Assembly (NCBI GenBank): GCA_013286075.1
Contig: JABDGJ010000001.1
Location: 1-27,962, forward strand
Direction of reading: 5' to 3'
Source: Chlamydiota bacterium
Lineage (GTDB): Bacteria > Chlamydiota > Chlamydiia > Chlamydiales > Parachlamydiaceae
Length of the DNA stretch: 27,962 bases
A model generated the notes under the pieces. It made no database searches and had not been told where the DNA came from. It saw only the letters and a program-made list of their open reading frames with translations. Position numbers and translations under genes: made by a program. Below, piece after piece: positions 7,143 to 15,022 of the stretch. The stretch's first letter is position 1. Each line of letters starts with the position of its first letter.

Positions 7143-7857
7143 GCAAACATGATCCGATTGCCCCTCGATGCGTTATAAAATATTGAGCAACAGACTGCCA
7201 GGCATTTTGATAATCATCTTCTCTACCAGGTTTAAGATAGCCACGATAAATCACAGCAAAATCAGGCTTTAATTTTCCATCTGTCTGCCGAAATTTAGAT
7301 ATGCTCTCTTCATTTAAAACTTCCGGAGATTCAAAAAGAGTGTACAAGTATTGCCCATTATTATCTCCTCGAGCAAGAGTAATCCTAAAATCATTGGTGT
7401 TGGTAAGAAGAGAATCTGGCCATCTTTGAATAGCATCAGGTAGTCGAACCCGTGCAAGAGTTAGATGTGGGCGGTACAAGTTATCGCTATCATTCAGACA
7501 GGCTAATCCTTTTGATCGTATGACGTCAGCTGCTAATTGATGAACCCTCATAATTTCTTCATCTCTAGCTATGGATAACTCAGCCCAATAGTATTCTTGA
7601 TGAACACCTACCCCTTTGACAAAACTCAATCCTGTAAATCGCGGCGAAAAAGGACGAAGGTTTAATGTCTCAATCTGCTTCCAAATAATTTGAGCTTCAT
7701 TTTCACTGTCGCATTCAAATTGGCATACTGTAATATGGGGCAAGCTATTTTCAGATAACAAATAGCCATCATGAACAGGTGAAAAGAGCATTTGGGCAGC
7801 ATGCAAGTAGGCAGATATTGTCTGTTTAGGAGGGATTAGAGCGAGAATAAAACGCAT
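7123..7857 (-). CDS. 2H phosphoesterase (2'-5' RNA ligase-like) fused to a truncated ABM-like domain
   Basis: The N-terminal 180 or so residues belong to the 2H phosphoesterase family: two H-x-T motifs, HITVCQFE near residue 46 and HLTLARVRL near residue 138. These enzymes open or close 2'-5' linked or cyclic phosphodiesters on RNA. The C-terminal part (PDFAVIYRGYLKPGREDDY, AWQSVAQYFITHRGAIGSCL) resembles antibiotic-biosynthesis monooxygenase (ABM) domains but stops after about 60 residues, at the conserved GSCLH region, where the reading frame meets a GNAT remnant. The second half of the ABM domain is thus lost. ATG 7857 follows AGGAAGC and lies 7 bases after the stop of the HAD gene, so it is in an operon with that gene. 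The 2H part could still be active. Confidence 0.75.
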   Translation of the reverse strand: MRFILALIPPKQTISAYLHAAQMLFSPVHDGYLLSENSLPHITVCQFECDSENEAQIIWKQIETLNLRPFSPRFTGLSFVKGVGVHQEYYWAELSIARDEEIMRVHQLAADVIRSKGLACLNDSDNLYRPHLTLARVRLPDAIQRWPDSLLTNTNDFRITLARGDNNGQYLYTLFESPEVLNEESISKFRQTDGKLKPDFAVIYRGYLKPGREDDYQNAWQSVAQYFITHRGAIGSCLHRASDG

Positions 7858-7864
7858 GTGCTTC

Positions 7865-8641
7865 CTAGTCTTTGAAGATTTGTTTTAGTGGTAATTCTTG
7901 ATAGGTTTTTATCACTTCCTTAGCCTTTGAAAAATCCTGGCCCGTAGTAAATTGATTGGGAACAGCTACTGCAACCATCCCAGCGCTAGCAGCGGCTTCA
8001 ATTCCAGCAGAGGTATCTTCAAATACAAGACACTTGGATGGAGCCACTTCTAATCGCTTCGCAGCTTCCATATAGATATACGGTTTTGGTTTATTTTTTC
8101 CTTCATCATCTACATAGCTATCTAGATCATCAGACCCGGAAATAATTAGATCGAAAGCATGTTCCAAACCAATTTGCTCTAAATTTTGAAGGATCTCTTC
8201 TGTTGGGGCAGAGGAAGCCAATCCTAATTTGATTCCCAAATTTGTCTTTTCGCTAGCAAAATAGTTGGCAAAAGCGATCATTTCTTTTATTGGAGGCACA
8301 CCTTGTTTTTGCAAAATTCGGTATCTTGCGTCTTTTAATCCAATGATCCCTTCAGGTATTTCAATATTTTTTAGCTTCTTCAGCATGAGAAGGATATTTT
8401 TCGAACTATGGCCTACAAGTGGCATATACTCTTCAATGGTAAAAGCGATATTTTCACTAGCAAGCGCTTCCCGCCAAGCCAAAAACTTTAAATACTCTGT
8501 ATCAACCAAAACCCCATCACAATCAAAAATAACTGCTTCTATTTGATTGCCATAAGGAGTTGAAATGGTCGCAGATAAAGAATTCAACCCTATTAACAAG
8601 CAGAATAAAAATAATTTTAAACTAGTGTAGTATCTTTGCAT
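7865..8641 (-). CDS. HAD phosphatase (beta-phosphoglucomutase-like) with a signal peptide
   Basis: A 258-residue HAD subfamily IA protein. The N-terminus MQRYYTSLKLFLFCLLIGLN ending near SLSA looks like a cleavable signal peptide or anchor. Then come motif I AVIFDCDGVLVDTEY (nucleophile Asp near residue 40), motif II LGLASSAP, motif III Lys in KPKPYIYMEAA and motif IV VFEDTSAGIEAAASAGM. Most HAD-IA enzymes are cytoplasmic, so the leader is unusual and suggests a periplasmic or exported phosphatase. Cytoplasmic initiation further in would need a non-ATG codon. It is 21 bases from the gene at 8663-10276, and all three genes on this strand probably share a transcript. Confidence 0.83.
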   Translation of the reverse strand: MQRYYTSLKLFLFCLLIGLNSLSATISTPYGNQIEAVIFDCDGVLVDTEYLKFLAWREALASENIAFTIEEYMPLVGHSSKNILLMLKKLKNIEIPEGIIGLKDARYRILQKQGVPPIKEMIAFANYFASEKTNLGIKLGLASSAPTEEILQNLEQIGLEHAFDLIISGSDDLDSYVDDEGKNKPKPYIYMEAAKRLEVAPSKCLVFEDTSAGIEAAASAGMVAVAVPNQFTTGQDFSKAKEVIKTYQELPLKQIFKD

Positions 8642-8662
8642 GAGACTTCATCTCCAAGGTTG

Positions 8663-10276
8663 TTATTGAGTTAATAAATGCACACTGCCATCTTGATCAA
8701 TATAGAACTCTCCATTCAGAGAGACGGGTGAAGCCTTAGCAACTCCAGCCATTTTATTGAAGTTAAGAGGAATGTTTGAATCAATTTCGTTTTTTAATAG
8801 CATTTCTTTATGTCGTTCCAAAACTCGCGTAATAAAAGGTAAACCCACAGTGATCGCTTTAACGAGCCGTTCCTCTTTTGTTTTGCCGAGATCAGAATTA
8901 TTGGATAAATTCACTAAGACAGCTGGCATATAAGTGGGGGTTCTGCTGGGCCGGTCTTGAGGCTGGACATCTAATTGAGCTGCAATTCGATCGCGGATGG
9001 AGGGATCTAATTCATGGATTGCTTTCCGCAGTACCACTCCCTCCTCTAATGTGAATAATCGAAGCATGGCACCAATACGAGCTAAAACTCGGTCCGAACT
9101 ATCAGTGGAGTCAAGTCCTAACCAAGAAGCCCGTACGTTAAGATAGGAATTATAAGCATCTAATTCGGTTTTAAGGGGATTTGAAAGAACTCTAACAGCT
9201 TCTCCCATTGCTTGCATGGCTTGATGAGCAGGCTCGGTGTAAACTAAAGAAGATTGGTTATTCGCATGACCTAAGGCACCCGCTACATCGCATGTATGGA
9301 CAAATAAGTCAAAAGAAAGAGCTATTGGATCTTTAGAAGCTACACCACTTTCTTTTAGCTTACTAAACATGCCGAGACCACCTTCTAAATGCGTTACATG
9401 CCCATAATGAGCTAGATTTGCGACTTCAGAAAGAAGCTTTTTAGCTGATGAGGGCAGTCTAAAAAAAGAGGGACAAAGTTGTGGGTGCCGTACAATGACT
9501 TGAATGGCTTCTCCATAAAAATCATCATGATCTGGTGCTCTAATACCATAGGGCTGGAATAGTTCCCTTGCCTTTTCGCTTTTTCCTATATCACCCAGCA
9601 CTAACCCAGTTTCCATAGCTTGTGCCATTTGTAGTTCAGACATTCCTTCCCATTTCGATTTCAATAATTTTTGTCCTTGCAAATGAAGCGCATGGAAACT
9701 CTCACGAGAAAGTTTAGCATCCTTTGGTTGCGCGGCAGTAAACATCAGATAAGCCTTGTCGCTTCCATCTAGAATAAGTTTAAGACAATGGATGGTCATA
9801 ATTGTGCGATCAAATTCAATATATTTTTGACCAAATAGCTGCTCTGAATAGGTGCCTTGAAGTGTAGCGAGTCCTTCTTCAGTTTTACGAACATTACTGT
9901 CAGCGAGCCATAGAATTTCAGGATGTTGTTCAACACATTGCTCCACCCATCGTATTCCTTCTATTGGAGAAAAAATCATAGGCTTTGAAGATTTTACGGA
10001 AGTCGATGAATTTTCGTTAGCGTAGAGACCGATAGAAGCTAATAAAGCCCCGCCTAGCAATAAGTACAATCCGATTCTTCCTGATTTTTTCACTGTATTA
10101 CCTCCGGGATTTGGAATTATAGTTTGAGAAAAATCTCTATGATGACGGTTAAAATTAGTGTGAAACCTTAAAGATGCCAGTGGAAGGTTCGAAATTGGAC
10201 GATGAAAATGCCTCACTGGTAAGACGAAAGAAGATAGAGGCCTTGTTAACGATAAGATTATAGATCTAGTAAACAT
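8663..10276 (-). CDS. Large membrane-anchored protein with presequence-like N-terminus, possible HD-type hydrolase
   Basis: I do not recognise this 537-residue protein. Residues 1-47 contain seven Arg, several Ser, Leu and His and no acidic residue before D48. A hydrophobic segment follows at about 68-86 (IGLYLLLGGALLASIGLYA). The layout resembles a mitochondrial presequence plus inner-membrane sorting segment; it could also be an ordinary N-terminal tail with a membrane anchor. In the large C-terminal part, GLVLGDIGKSEKAR (225-238), DHDD (250-253), HYGHVTHLEGG (291-301) and FVHTCDVAGALGH (326-338) are His/Asp clusters spaced as in metal-dependent HD phosphohydrolases, but the first His of the usual HDIGK is a Gly. 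The function is inference. The start ATG at 10276 is the first in frame; no strong Shine-Dalgarno sequence is seen. Confidence 0.7.
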   Translation of the reverse strand: MFTRSIILSLTRPLSSFVLPVRHFHRPISNLPLASLRFHTNFNRHHRDFSQTIIPNPGGNTVKKSGRIGLYLLLGGALLASIGLYANENSSTSVKSSKPMIFSPIEGIRWVEQCVEQHPEILWLADSNVRKTEEGLATLQGTYSEQLFGQKYIEFDRTIMTIHCLKLILDGSDKAYLMFTAAQPKDAKLSRESFHALHLQGQKLLKSKWEGMSELQMAQAMETGLVLGDIGKSEKARELFQPYGIRAPDHDDFYGEAIQVIVRHPQLCPSFFRLPSSAKKLLSEVANLAHYGHVTHLEGGLGMFSKLKESGVASKDPIALSFDLFVHTCDVAGALGHANNQSSLVYTEPAHQAMQAMGEAVRVLSNPLKTELDAYNSYLNVRASWLGLDSTDSSDRVLARIGAMLRLFTLEEGVVLRKAIHELDPSIRDRIAAQLDVQPQDRPSRTPTYMPAVLVNLSNNSDLGKTKEERLVKAITVGLPFITRVLERHKEMLLKNEIDSNIPLNFNKMAGVAKASPVSLNGEFYIDQDGSVHLLTQ

Positions 10277-10599
10277 ATTTACACTTAGCTCTTTAAATTA
10301 ACCAACTTGTATACCACATTTCTCTAAAAAATGACACGCCTGATTGAGCTCAAATGCTCTTTTTGCTCTGAAAGTAGAAGTACTCCTAAGAAACAGATGG
10401 ATTCCTGACAAAATTTCCGGCTTAATTCCATCACTTTTGAGATGGTTCCATGAGGGTTTATTGATGAGAGCTGACTCTTGCTGAAAGTTGATGATAAAGA
10501 TCAAGATTTTTGATACACTCTCTCACTTAGAGACGAAGAAAAGTTCAGTCTGAATTACAGGAAGAAAGTAAAAGTCTCGCTAACCAAGCAGGAAGCTAA
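10277..10599. other. Gap between divergent genes, 323 bp
   Basis: This holds the upstream regions of the minus-strand cluster and the plus-strand GNAT gene. A 68-codon minus-strand frame (10504-10298, ending EKCGIQVG) has no recognisable motif and no good ribosome-binding site; I do not accept it as a gene, though it may be a remnant. The Shine-Dalgarno-like AGGAAG at about 10588-10593 serves the GNAT gene at 10600. Confidence 0.4.
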
Positions 10600-11463
10600 A
10601 TGCAATATCAAATTGAACCAATAAATGATTCTAATAAATTTGAAATGCTTGAGTTTCTGAAACAACACGAAAATTACACTCTTTTTCTGCTAGGAAATTT
10701 TGAAAACTATGGATTCAATCTTTCACAAGCTCCTTATTCAGGAAACTTTAAACTCATTCGATCCCATGATGAGATAGTGGGTGTATTCAGTCTTACGAAA
10801 AAGGGCAGTTTACTTATAGAAACTACAGCAAGAGACTCTATCTTTGAGATGGTTTTGAAATCCTGCCTTGAGGAATCGATATCTTTAACGGGCCTTGTTG
10901 GAAATTGGGAGTTTTGTAATCCCTTTTGGAATTTTCTTAAAAACAAAAAAGTTATTCAAACAGAAATATTTAATTCAAAAGAAATTCTTTACAGCGTTGA
11001 TTTATCGAATGTTTCTAGTTTGCCTCAACCTAATGTAAGATTATTGACCGAAGCAGATTATCTTCAATGGAAACCTTTAAGATTAGACTACCTTATAGAA
11101 GAAGGTGTCCCAAATGATCTGAGTGATGAACAATTATTCGATATATATCTTGATAAAGTTAGCAAAAAAATTATCTGGGGATTTTTTCTCCAAGACAAAC
11201 TTGTCTCTATTGCCGATCTAAATGCTAAGGCATTAGATTTAGGACAAGTCGGTGGTGTCTACACGACCCCAAGCTTTAGGAAGAAGGGTTATTCGAAATC
11301 CGTTATGCAACAATTATTATTAGACGCTAAAAAGCTACACTCCATACGCAAATTAATCATTTTTACTGGAGAGAAAAACTTCGCAGCTCAAAAACTATAT
11401 AATGCATTAGGTGTACAACATATTGGTTATTTTTCCCTTCTTTTTGGAAGATCGATGGATTAG
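10600..11463 (+). CDS. GNAT acetyltransferase (two-domain, FR47/DUF4081-like)
   Basis: A 287-residue protein with a divergent N-terminal region (HENYTLFLLGNFENYGF is typical of the DUF4081-type first domain) and a C-terminal GNAT domain. This shows VGGVYTTPSFRKKGYSKSVM, the acetyl-CoA loop, and LIIFTGEKNFAAQKLYNALG, the alpha4/beta7 end. Such proteins acetylate small molecules or proteins; no substrate can be proposed. AGGAAG lies 6 to 7 bases before ATG 10600. The gene is intact and, with the SDR and the broken acetyltransferase gene downstream, forms a plus-strand group with short gaps. Confidence 0.85.
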   Translation: MQYQIEPINDSNKFEMLEFLKQHENYTLFLLGNFENYGFNLSQAPYSGNFKLIRSHDEIVGVFSLTKKGSLLIETTARDSIFEMVLKSCLEESISLTGLVGNWEFCNPFWNFLKNKKVIQTEIFNSKEILYSVDLSNVSSLPQPNVRLLTEADYLQWKPLRLDYLIEEGVPNDLSDEQLFDIYLDKVSKKIIWGFFLQDKLVSIADLNAKALDLGQVGGVYTTPSFRKKGYSKSVMQQLLLDAKKLHSIRKLIIFTGEKNFAAQKLYNALGVQHIGYFSLLFGRSMD

Positions 11464-11505
11464 GAAGAAAAATACATACAAAAAGCATGCCTCATGAGGT
11501 TAACT

Positions 11506-12225
11506 ATGAAAAAAGCAATTATAATTGGAGCGTCCTCAGGAATAGGCAAAGAACTGGCTATCATTCTTGCAAAAAATGGCTATGAAGTAGGCTTAATGGC
11601 TCGTCGTACGGAGTTGCTTGACGCTTTAAAAAATGAAGTTCCAGCTAAAAGCCATATTGGTCACATCGATATCAGTAAAGTTTCTGATGCGATTGATAAA
11701 CTTAGAAATATGATTCAAACAATGCAAGGAGTTGATCTTGTAGTGATCAACTCTGGTACTGGTTTTTTAAATTCCGAATTAGATTGGTCGAAGGAGCAAC
11801 AAACTATAGATGTTAATGTGTATGGCTTTTGTGCTTTAGCTGGAGAAGTGTATAAGTTTTTTGCTAAGCAAGGCTATGGACATTTAGTAGGTATTTCATC
11901 GATAGGGGCGTTAAGAGGTAATCCGATAGCTCCTGCCTATAATGCATCTAAAGCCTTTATGTCTAATTATCTTGAAGGATTAAGAAAAAAGGCATTTCAA
12001 GAAAAATTAGCCATCACCGTTACAGATATCAAACCTGGCTTTGTAGATACAGATATGGCTAAAGGCGAAGGTAAATTTTGGGTGGCTACTCCTCAGGAAG
12101 CTGCTAAACAAATTTACATAGCAATCAATAAGCAGAAAAATCACGCCTATATTACTCATCGATGGCAACTCGTTGGCTGGGTTCTTAAATTAATGCCTGA
12201 TTGGCTCTATCAAAGAATAGGTTAG
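11506..12225 (+). CDS. Short-chain dehydrogenase/reductase
   Basis: A classical SDR of 239 residues. The NAD(P) motif GASSGIG is at residues 8-14, NSG (in place of NAG) at 82-84, the catalytic Ser at 131-132 and YNASK at 145-149. The ARR after the second beta strand suggests NADP preference. I start at ATG 11506 (MKKAIIIGAS) because GAGG lies 6 bases upstream; the frame extends to 11494, but that would put the Shine-Dalgarno inside the gene. The C-terminus (LVGWVLKLMPDWLYQRIG) is a short hydrophobic/aromatic tail seen in membrane-associated SDRs of the DltE/YqjQ kind. The substrate is unknown. Confidence 0.88.
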   Translation: MKKAIIIGASSGIGKELAIILAKNGYEVGLMARRTELLDALKNEVPAKSHIGHIDISKVSDAIDKLRNMIQTMQGVDLVVINSGTGFLNSELDWSKEQQTIDVNVYGFCALAGEVYKFFAKQGYGHLVGISSIGALRGNPIAPAYNASKAFMSNYLEGLRKKAFQEKLAITVTDIKPGFVDTDMAKGEGKFWVATPQEAAKQIYIAINKQKNHAYITHRWQLVGWVLKLMPDWLYQRIG

Positions 12226-12239
12226 TGGAGTTACTCTCA

Positions 12240-12482
12240 ATGAATAACGAAACTTTGTCTATGAATGATCACGAAATCGCGTTTGAGCCCCTTTCGATTG
12301 ATCACTTTATTCTTCTCCATAAGTGGATTCAAGAGCCTCATGTGTGGCAATGGTGGGGAGAAGGTAAGTCATGGATATCTGATGAGATCAAGGAAAAATA
12401 CAGTTCTTATACCCTTGGTTATAAAATCGAGAGAGGAGTTAAAAAAGCGATCCATTTATATTTTTCAAGAGTTGTTTTTTAG
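12240..12482 (+). pseudogene. AAC(6')-like acetyltransferase, N-terminal fragment
   Basis: The 80-codon frame from ATG 12240 reads IAFEPLSIDHFILLHKWIQ, PHVWQWWGEGKSW and EIKEKYSSYTLGYKIERG. This is the start of aminoglycoside 6'-acetyltransferase/siderophore-acetylation-type GNAT proteins, normally about 170-190 residues. It breaks off after IHLYF, before the acetyl-CoA-binding core, so no active enzyme is possible. A hairpin and the AbiE operon follow at once, suggesting that the missing 3' half was replaced when the AbiE module arrived. GGAG lies 9 bases upstream of the ATG. Confidence 0.75.
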
Positions 12483-12483
12483 T

Positions 12484-12536
12484 TTAACTTAACGATAAAA
12501 CCCAGTTGATGTTATTGGGTTTTTTTGTTAAGTTAA
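12484..12536. promoter_or_regulatory. Nested inverted repeats: terminator and/or AbiEi operator
   Basis: A perfect 10-bp inverted repeat TTAACTTAAC (12484-12493) / GTTAAGTTAA (12527-12536) encloses a second, AAAACCCA (12497-12504) / TGGGTTTT (12516-12523), followed by more T. The inner hairpin with its T-run fits a rho-independent terminator. The outer repeat sits 19 bases before the abiEi start. AbiEi antitoxins are known to bind inverted repeats in their own promoter, so the outer repeat may be the operator. Confidence 0.6.
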
Positions 12537-12554
12537 AGAAAAGGAGGATATTCC

Positions 12555-13151
12555 ATGAGACCTCAAGCCTGCTTACAGCTGCTTATCCCATTACTCAACC
12601 AGCCATCCTTTACATCTAAGGAGGCGAGGATTCTTGGAGTTCCCGCTTCAGTATTAAGCCATTATGTAAAGGCAGGAAAACTAAAAAGAATTCGTCGTGG
12701 AGTGTACCAGGCAATTGACTATCAAAACTCCGAAGCTTTCCGCTGGATAGATCTCATAGAGGTCGTTCATTCTATTAATGGTGGGGTGGTCTGCCTGATT
12801 TCTGCCCTAGCAGTGTATGATTTAACCGAAGAGATTCCTCGTCAACATTGGATCGGAATTCGACATGGTACTTCAGCACGAAGTAGCCGTCAAATTAAGA
12901 TCGTTCGTTTTCGCGATCTCGATTTAGGTAAAATCGAAATCGAACTAGAGGGAGCTCATATCCCAATTTTTGATCGGGAACGCACAATTGTAGATGCGTT
13001 TCGGCTCCTCAGTCGAGAAACCGCTATTAAAGCTTTAAAATCAGCGGTGGCACAAGGCGGCAAAAATCGTATCGATCTAATAAAGCTTGAAGCATATGCT
13101 AAAAAGCTTCAATTCGACATTTCACCTTATTTACTGAGTATAACGACATGA
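12555..13151 (+). CDS. abiEi: AbiEi antitoxin (type IV toxin-antitoxin)
   Basis: A 198-residue protein. It has an N-terminal winged helix (FTSKEARILGVPASVLSHYV, AGKLKRIRRGVYQ) and a C-terminal antitoxin domain with VCLISALAVYDLT, HWIGIRHGTSA and the FDRERTIVDAFRLLSRETAI block typical of the AbiEi/COG5340 family. The antitoxin represses its own promoter and counters the AbiEii nucleotidyltransferase without direct binding (known for the Streptococcus system). A strong AGGAGG lies 7 bases before ATG 12555. The stop overlaps the toxin start by ATGA. The module probably helps retain the island or blocks phage; both are inference. Confidence 0.88.
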   Translation: MRPQACLQLLIPLLNQPSFTSKEARILGVPASVLSHYVKAGKLKRIRRGVYQAIDYQNSEAFRWIDLIEVVHSINGGVVCLISALAVYDLTEEIPRQHWIGIRHGTSARSSRQIKIVRFRDLDLGKIEIELEGAHIPIFDRERTIVDAFRLLSRETAIKALKSAVAQGGKNRIDLIKLEAYAKKLQFDISPYLLSITT

Positions 13152-13996
13152 TAAATGAACAAGCTCTCAAAGACAGACTTCAAACCATTGCCAAAGAAAA
13201 AGAGATCCTTTTCAACGCATGCTGGAAGCAACTTCTCCTAGAAAGGTTTTTGGCGCGATTATCACGCTCCTCGCACGTCAATAAATTTATATTTAAGGGT
13301 GGGTTTCTGCTTTCCTACATGATGAAAATAGGAAGAGAAACGGTAGATCTCGATTTTCTTTTGATGCGTATGACCGCCGAGGAAAAAGCACTTCAAGAAG
13401 TCTTTGAAGAGATTGTATCGACATCATCAGACGATGGATTTATCTTTTCATTTGAAGGCATAGAGCTACTTTCTCAGCCGCATATGGAATATCCTGGCTA
13501 TCGCACAACTTTTAAAGCCTCTTTTGCTAAGATGAAAGATAAAATTCATGTCGATGTTGGAATAGGCGACATCGTAGAACCACAAAATCGAGAAATTAAG
13601 CTTTTTGAATATCGTGGAAAGCCATTTTTTGAAGAATCGATTTCTCTTTTAGTCTATCCTATCGAAACAATTTTCGCAGAAAAACTGGAAACGGTACTTT
13701 CCAAAGGATCTCGAAATAGCCGAATGAAGGATTTTCATGATCTGCTTTTACTCCTTCGTGATAAGGGCTTACAAAGTTCAAAGACTCTGCATGAAAATGT
13801 GACAAAGACCTTTGAAAATAGAGGAACAGCTTTGAGACCCATACAGTTTGATGAGTCAGGCCATGTAGCTCTCCAACGACTTTGGACTGCTCATCTTCAA
13901 GGCCTTGGCGATGTATCCAAAGAACTCGATTTGCCAGAAAATATAGAGACAGTCATTGAAAAGATAAACTCTTTCTTTGTGATAAATAATTTATAA
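13148..13996 (+). CDS. abiEii: AbiEii toxin, nucleotidyltransferase
   Basis: A 282-residue DUF1814/AbiEii protein. FIFKGGFLLSYMMKIGRETV is followed directly by DLDF: the GG at 51-52 and the D-x-D at residues 67-69 form the nucleotidyltransferase motif. HVDVGIGDIV and YPIETIFAEKLETVL are also present, as is SRMKDFHDLLLLL, which carries the later Lys/Asp residues of the family. AbiEii-type toxins (for example MenT) transfer nucleotides to tRNA 3' ends or other targets and stop growth. It is coupled to the antitoxin by ATGA. All key residues are present, so the toxin looks functional and needs its antitoxin. Confidence 0.88.
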   Translation: MINEQALKDRLQTIAKEKEILFNACWKQLLLERFLARLSRSSHVNKFIFKGGFLLSYMMKIGRETVDLDFLLMRMTAEEKALQEVFEEIVSTSSDDGFIFSFEGIELLSQPHMEYPGYRTTFKASFAKMKDKIHVDVGIGDIVEPQNREIKLFEYRGKPFFEESISLLVYPIETIFAEKLETVLSKGSRNSRMKDFHDLLLLLRDKGLQSSKTLHENVTKTFENRGTALRPIQFDESGHVALQRLWTAHLQGLGDVSKELDLPENIETVIEKINSFFVINNL

Positions 13997-14074
13997 AAAT
14001 TAAAAAGTCTTGGTAGCATATACCAACGCATACAGGTATGCTCTAAATGTTTCACGAAGTGGTTTATGTCTAGT

Positions 14075-14866
14075 TTATAGACAGCCACGATAATCTTTTT
14101 TAAATATTTTTAAAGACGGGCTTTTGAAGATTCTTAAAAACATTTCTAACTGTTCTTTGTATAAGTACTCTACAAGCATTAGAATATCATTGACATCGTC
14201 CGGATTCCCACTCAAGAGCACTACAATCTCACCATTTTCAACCTTAAAATAATTTTGAAAATCAAGGTAATTGATATGAGTTGAGCTACTTAAGTGTCTG
14301 AAAATTAAAAGATAAATCCATTCTAAAGAATTGGAGGTTTTATTTTTTTTGTTATTGTGTTTGTCAACGTATTGAGCTCTTCCTAATGCATCTAAAATTA
14401 AGTTTCCAGGGTATTTATCTATCTTTAATTGCACTTTTTTTTCTTGAGAGCGTACTTTTTTGAGGGCGGTCGAGATATCTTTTATGCCATATTTAATTTG
14501 GTCAAGGTATTGTGGATTTTTTTGTAAGAAATCAATTGCATGTTTGAGTTGCTTTTCCTTTTCAATTAATCCATCTAAGTAAATAACATGACAATGTTTA
14601 CGTGTATTACAGTATAAAAATTTTGCTTTTATGAGGTTGTCACATAAAGATCTTAAAGCACCAAAGCAAACCTGTGTTCTATTGCCTTTACATAGAAAAA
14701 ATATCCCTTCTGCAAAGCTTTGAGCAGCAATCATCATTGGAAAAAACACTTTTTTAGCACCTCTGAGCTTGACGACATTGATTTTTGATTTTTCGAGACA
14801 GGCGGCGCCAAAGTCTAAAAGTTTCGCTAAATTTTGCAATCGGTTTTTATCCATTTCTCCACACAA
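14075..14866 (-). CDS. Hypothetical protein, possibly DUF5677-like
   Basis: A 263-residue soluble, Lys/Leu-rich protein, convergent with abiEii (79-base gap). FGALRSLCDNLIKAKFLYCN in the middle and LLIFRHLSSSTHINYLDF later, with a conserved-looking R...E/D..K helix and an S.x.H motif, recall the uncharacterised DUF5677 family, which occurs near defence and mobile genes. That is a weak, motif-level guess. The frame begins with TTG 14866, which has an AGGA 4 bases upstream; ATG 14854 (MDKNRLQN) is the alternative, but its GGAG is too close. It is the last gene before att copy 2. Confidence 0.6.
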   Translation of the reverse strand: MCGEMDKNRLQNLAKLLDFGAACLEKSKINVVKLRGAKKVFFPMMIAAQSFAEGIFFLCKGNRTQVCFGALRSLCDNLIKAKFLYCNTRKHCHVIYLDGLIEKEKQLKHAIDFLQKNPQYLDQIKYGIKDISTALKKVRSQEKKVQLKIDKYPGNLILDALGRAQYVDKHNNKKNKTSNSLEWIYLLIFRHLSSSTHINYLDFQNYFKVENGEIVVLLSGNPDDVNDILMLVEYLYKEQLEMFLRIFKSPSLKIFKKDYRGCL

Positions 14867-15022
14867 TTAATCCTATGCAGAGCATTCTATTTCGATGAAG
14901 TTTAATTCGCAAGAGATTGCCAAATCTAGCTCTCTGTTTTGCGACACACCAGAAACACACTTTGCCCCTATTTGGGTTCACAAAAACCAGCAATCACCAG
15001 TTGAATGAAAGGAGTAAAAAAG

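Noticed and set aside
10298..10504. 68-codon minus-strand frame upstream of the large membrane protein gene
   Set aside because: No recognisable domain, no Shine-Dalgarno and no coupling to neighbours; noted only as a possible remnant.
14015..14048. Terminator between abiEii and the hypothetical gene (GCATAC/GTATGC hairpin)
   Set aside because: The stem is only 6 bp and no T-run follows; too weak to call.
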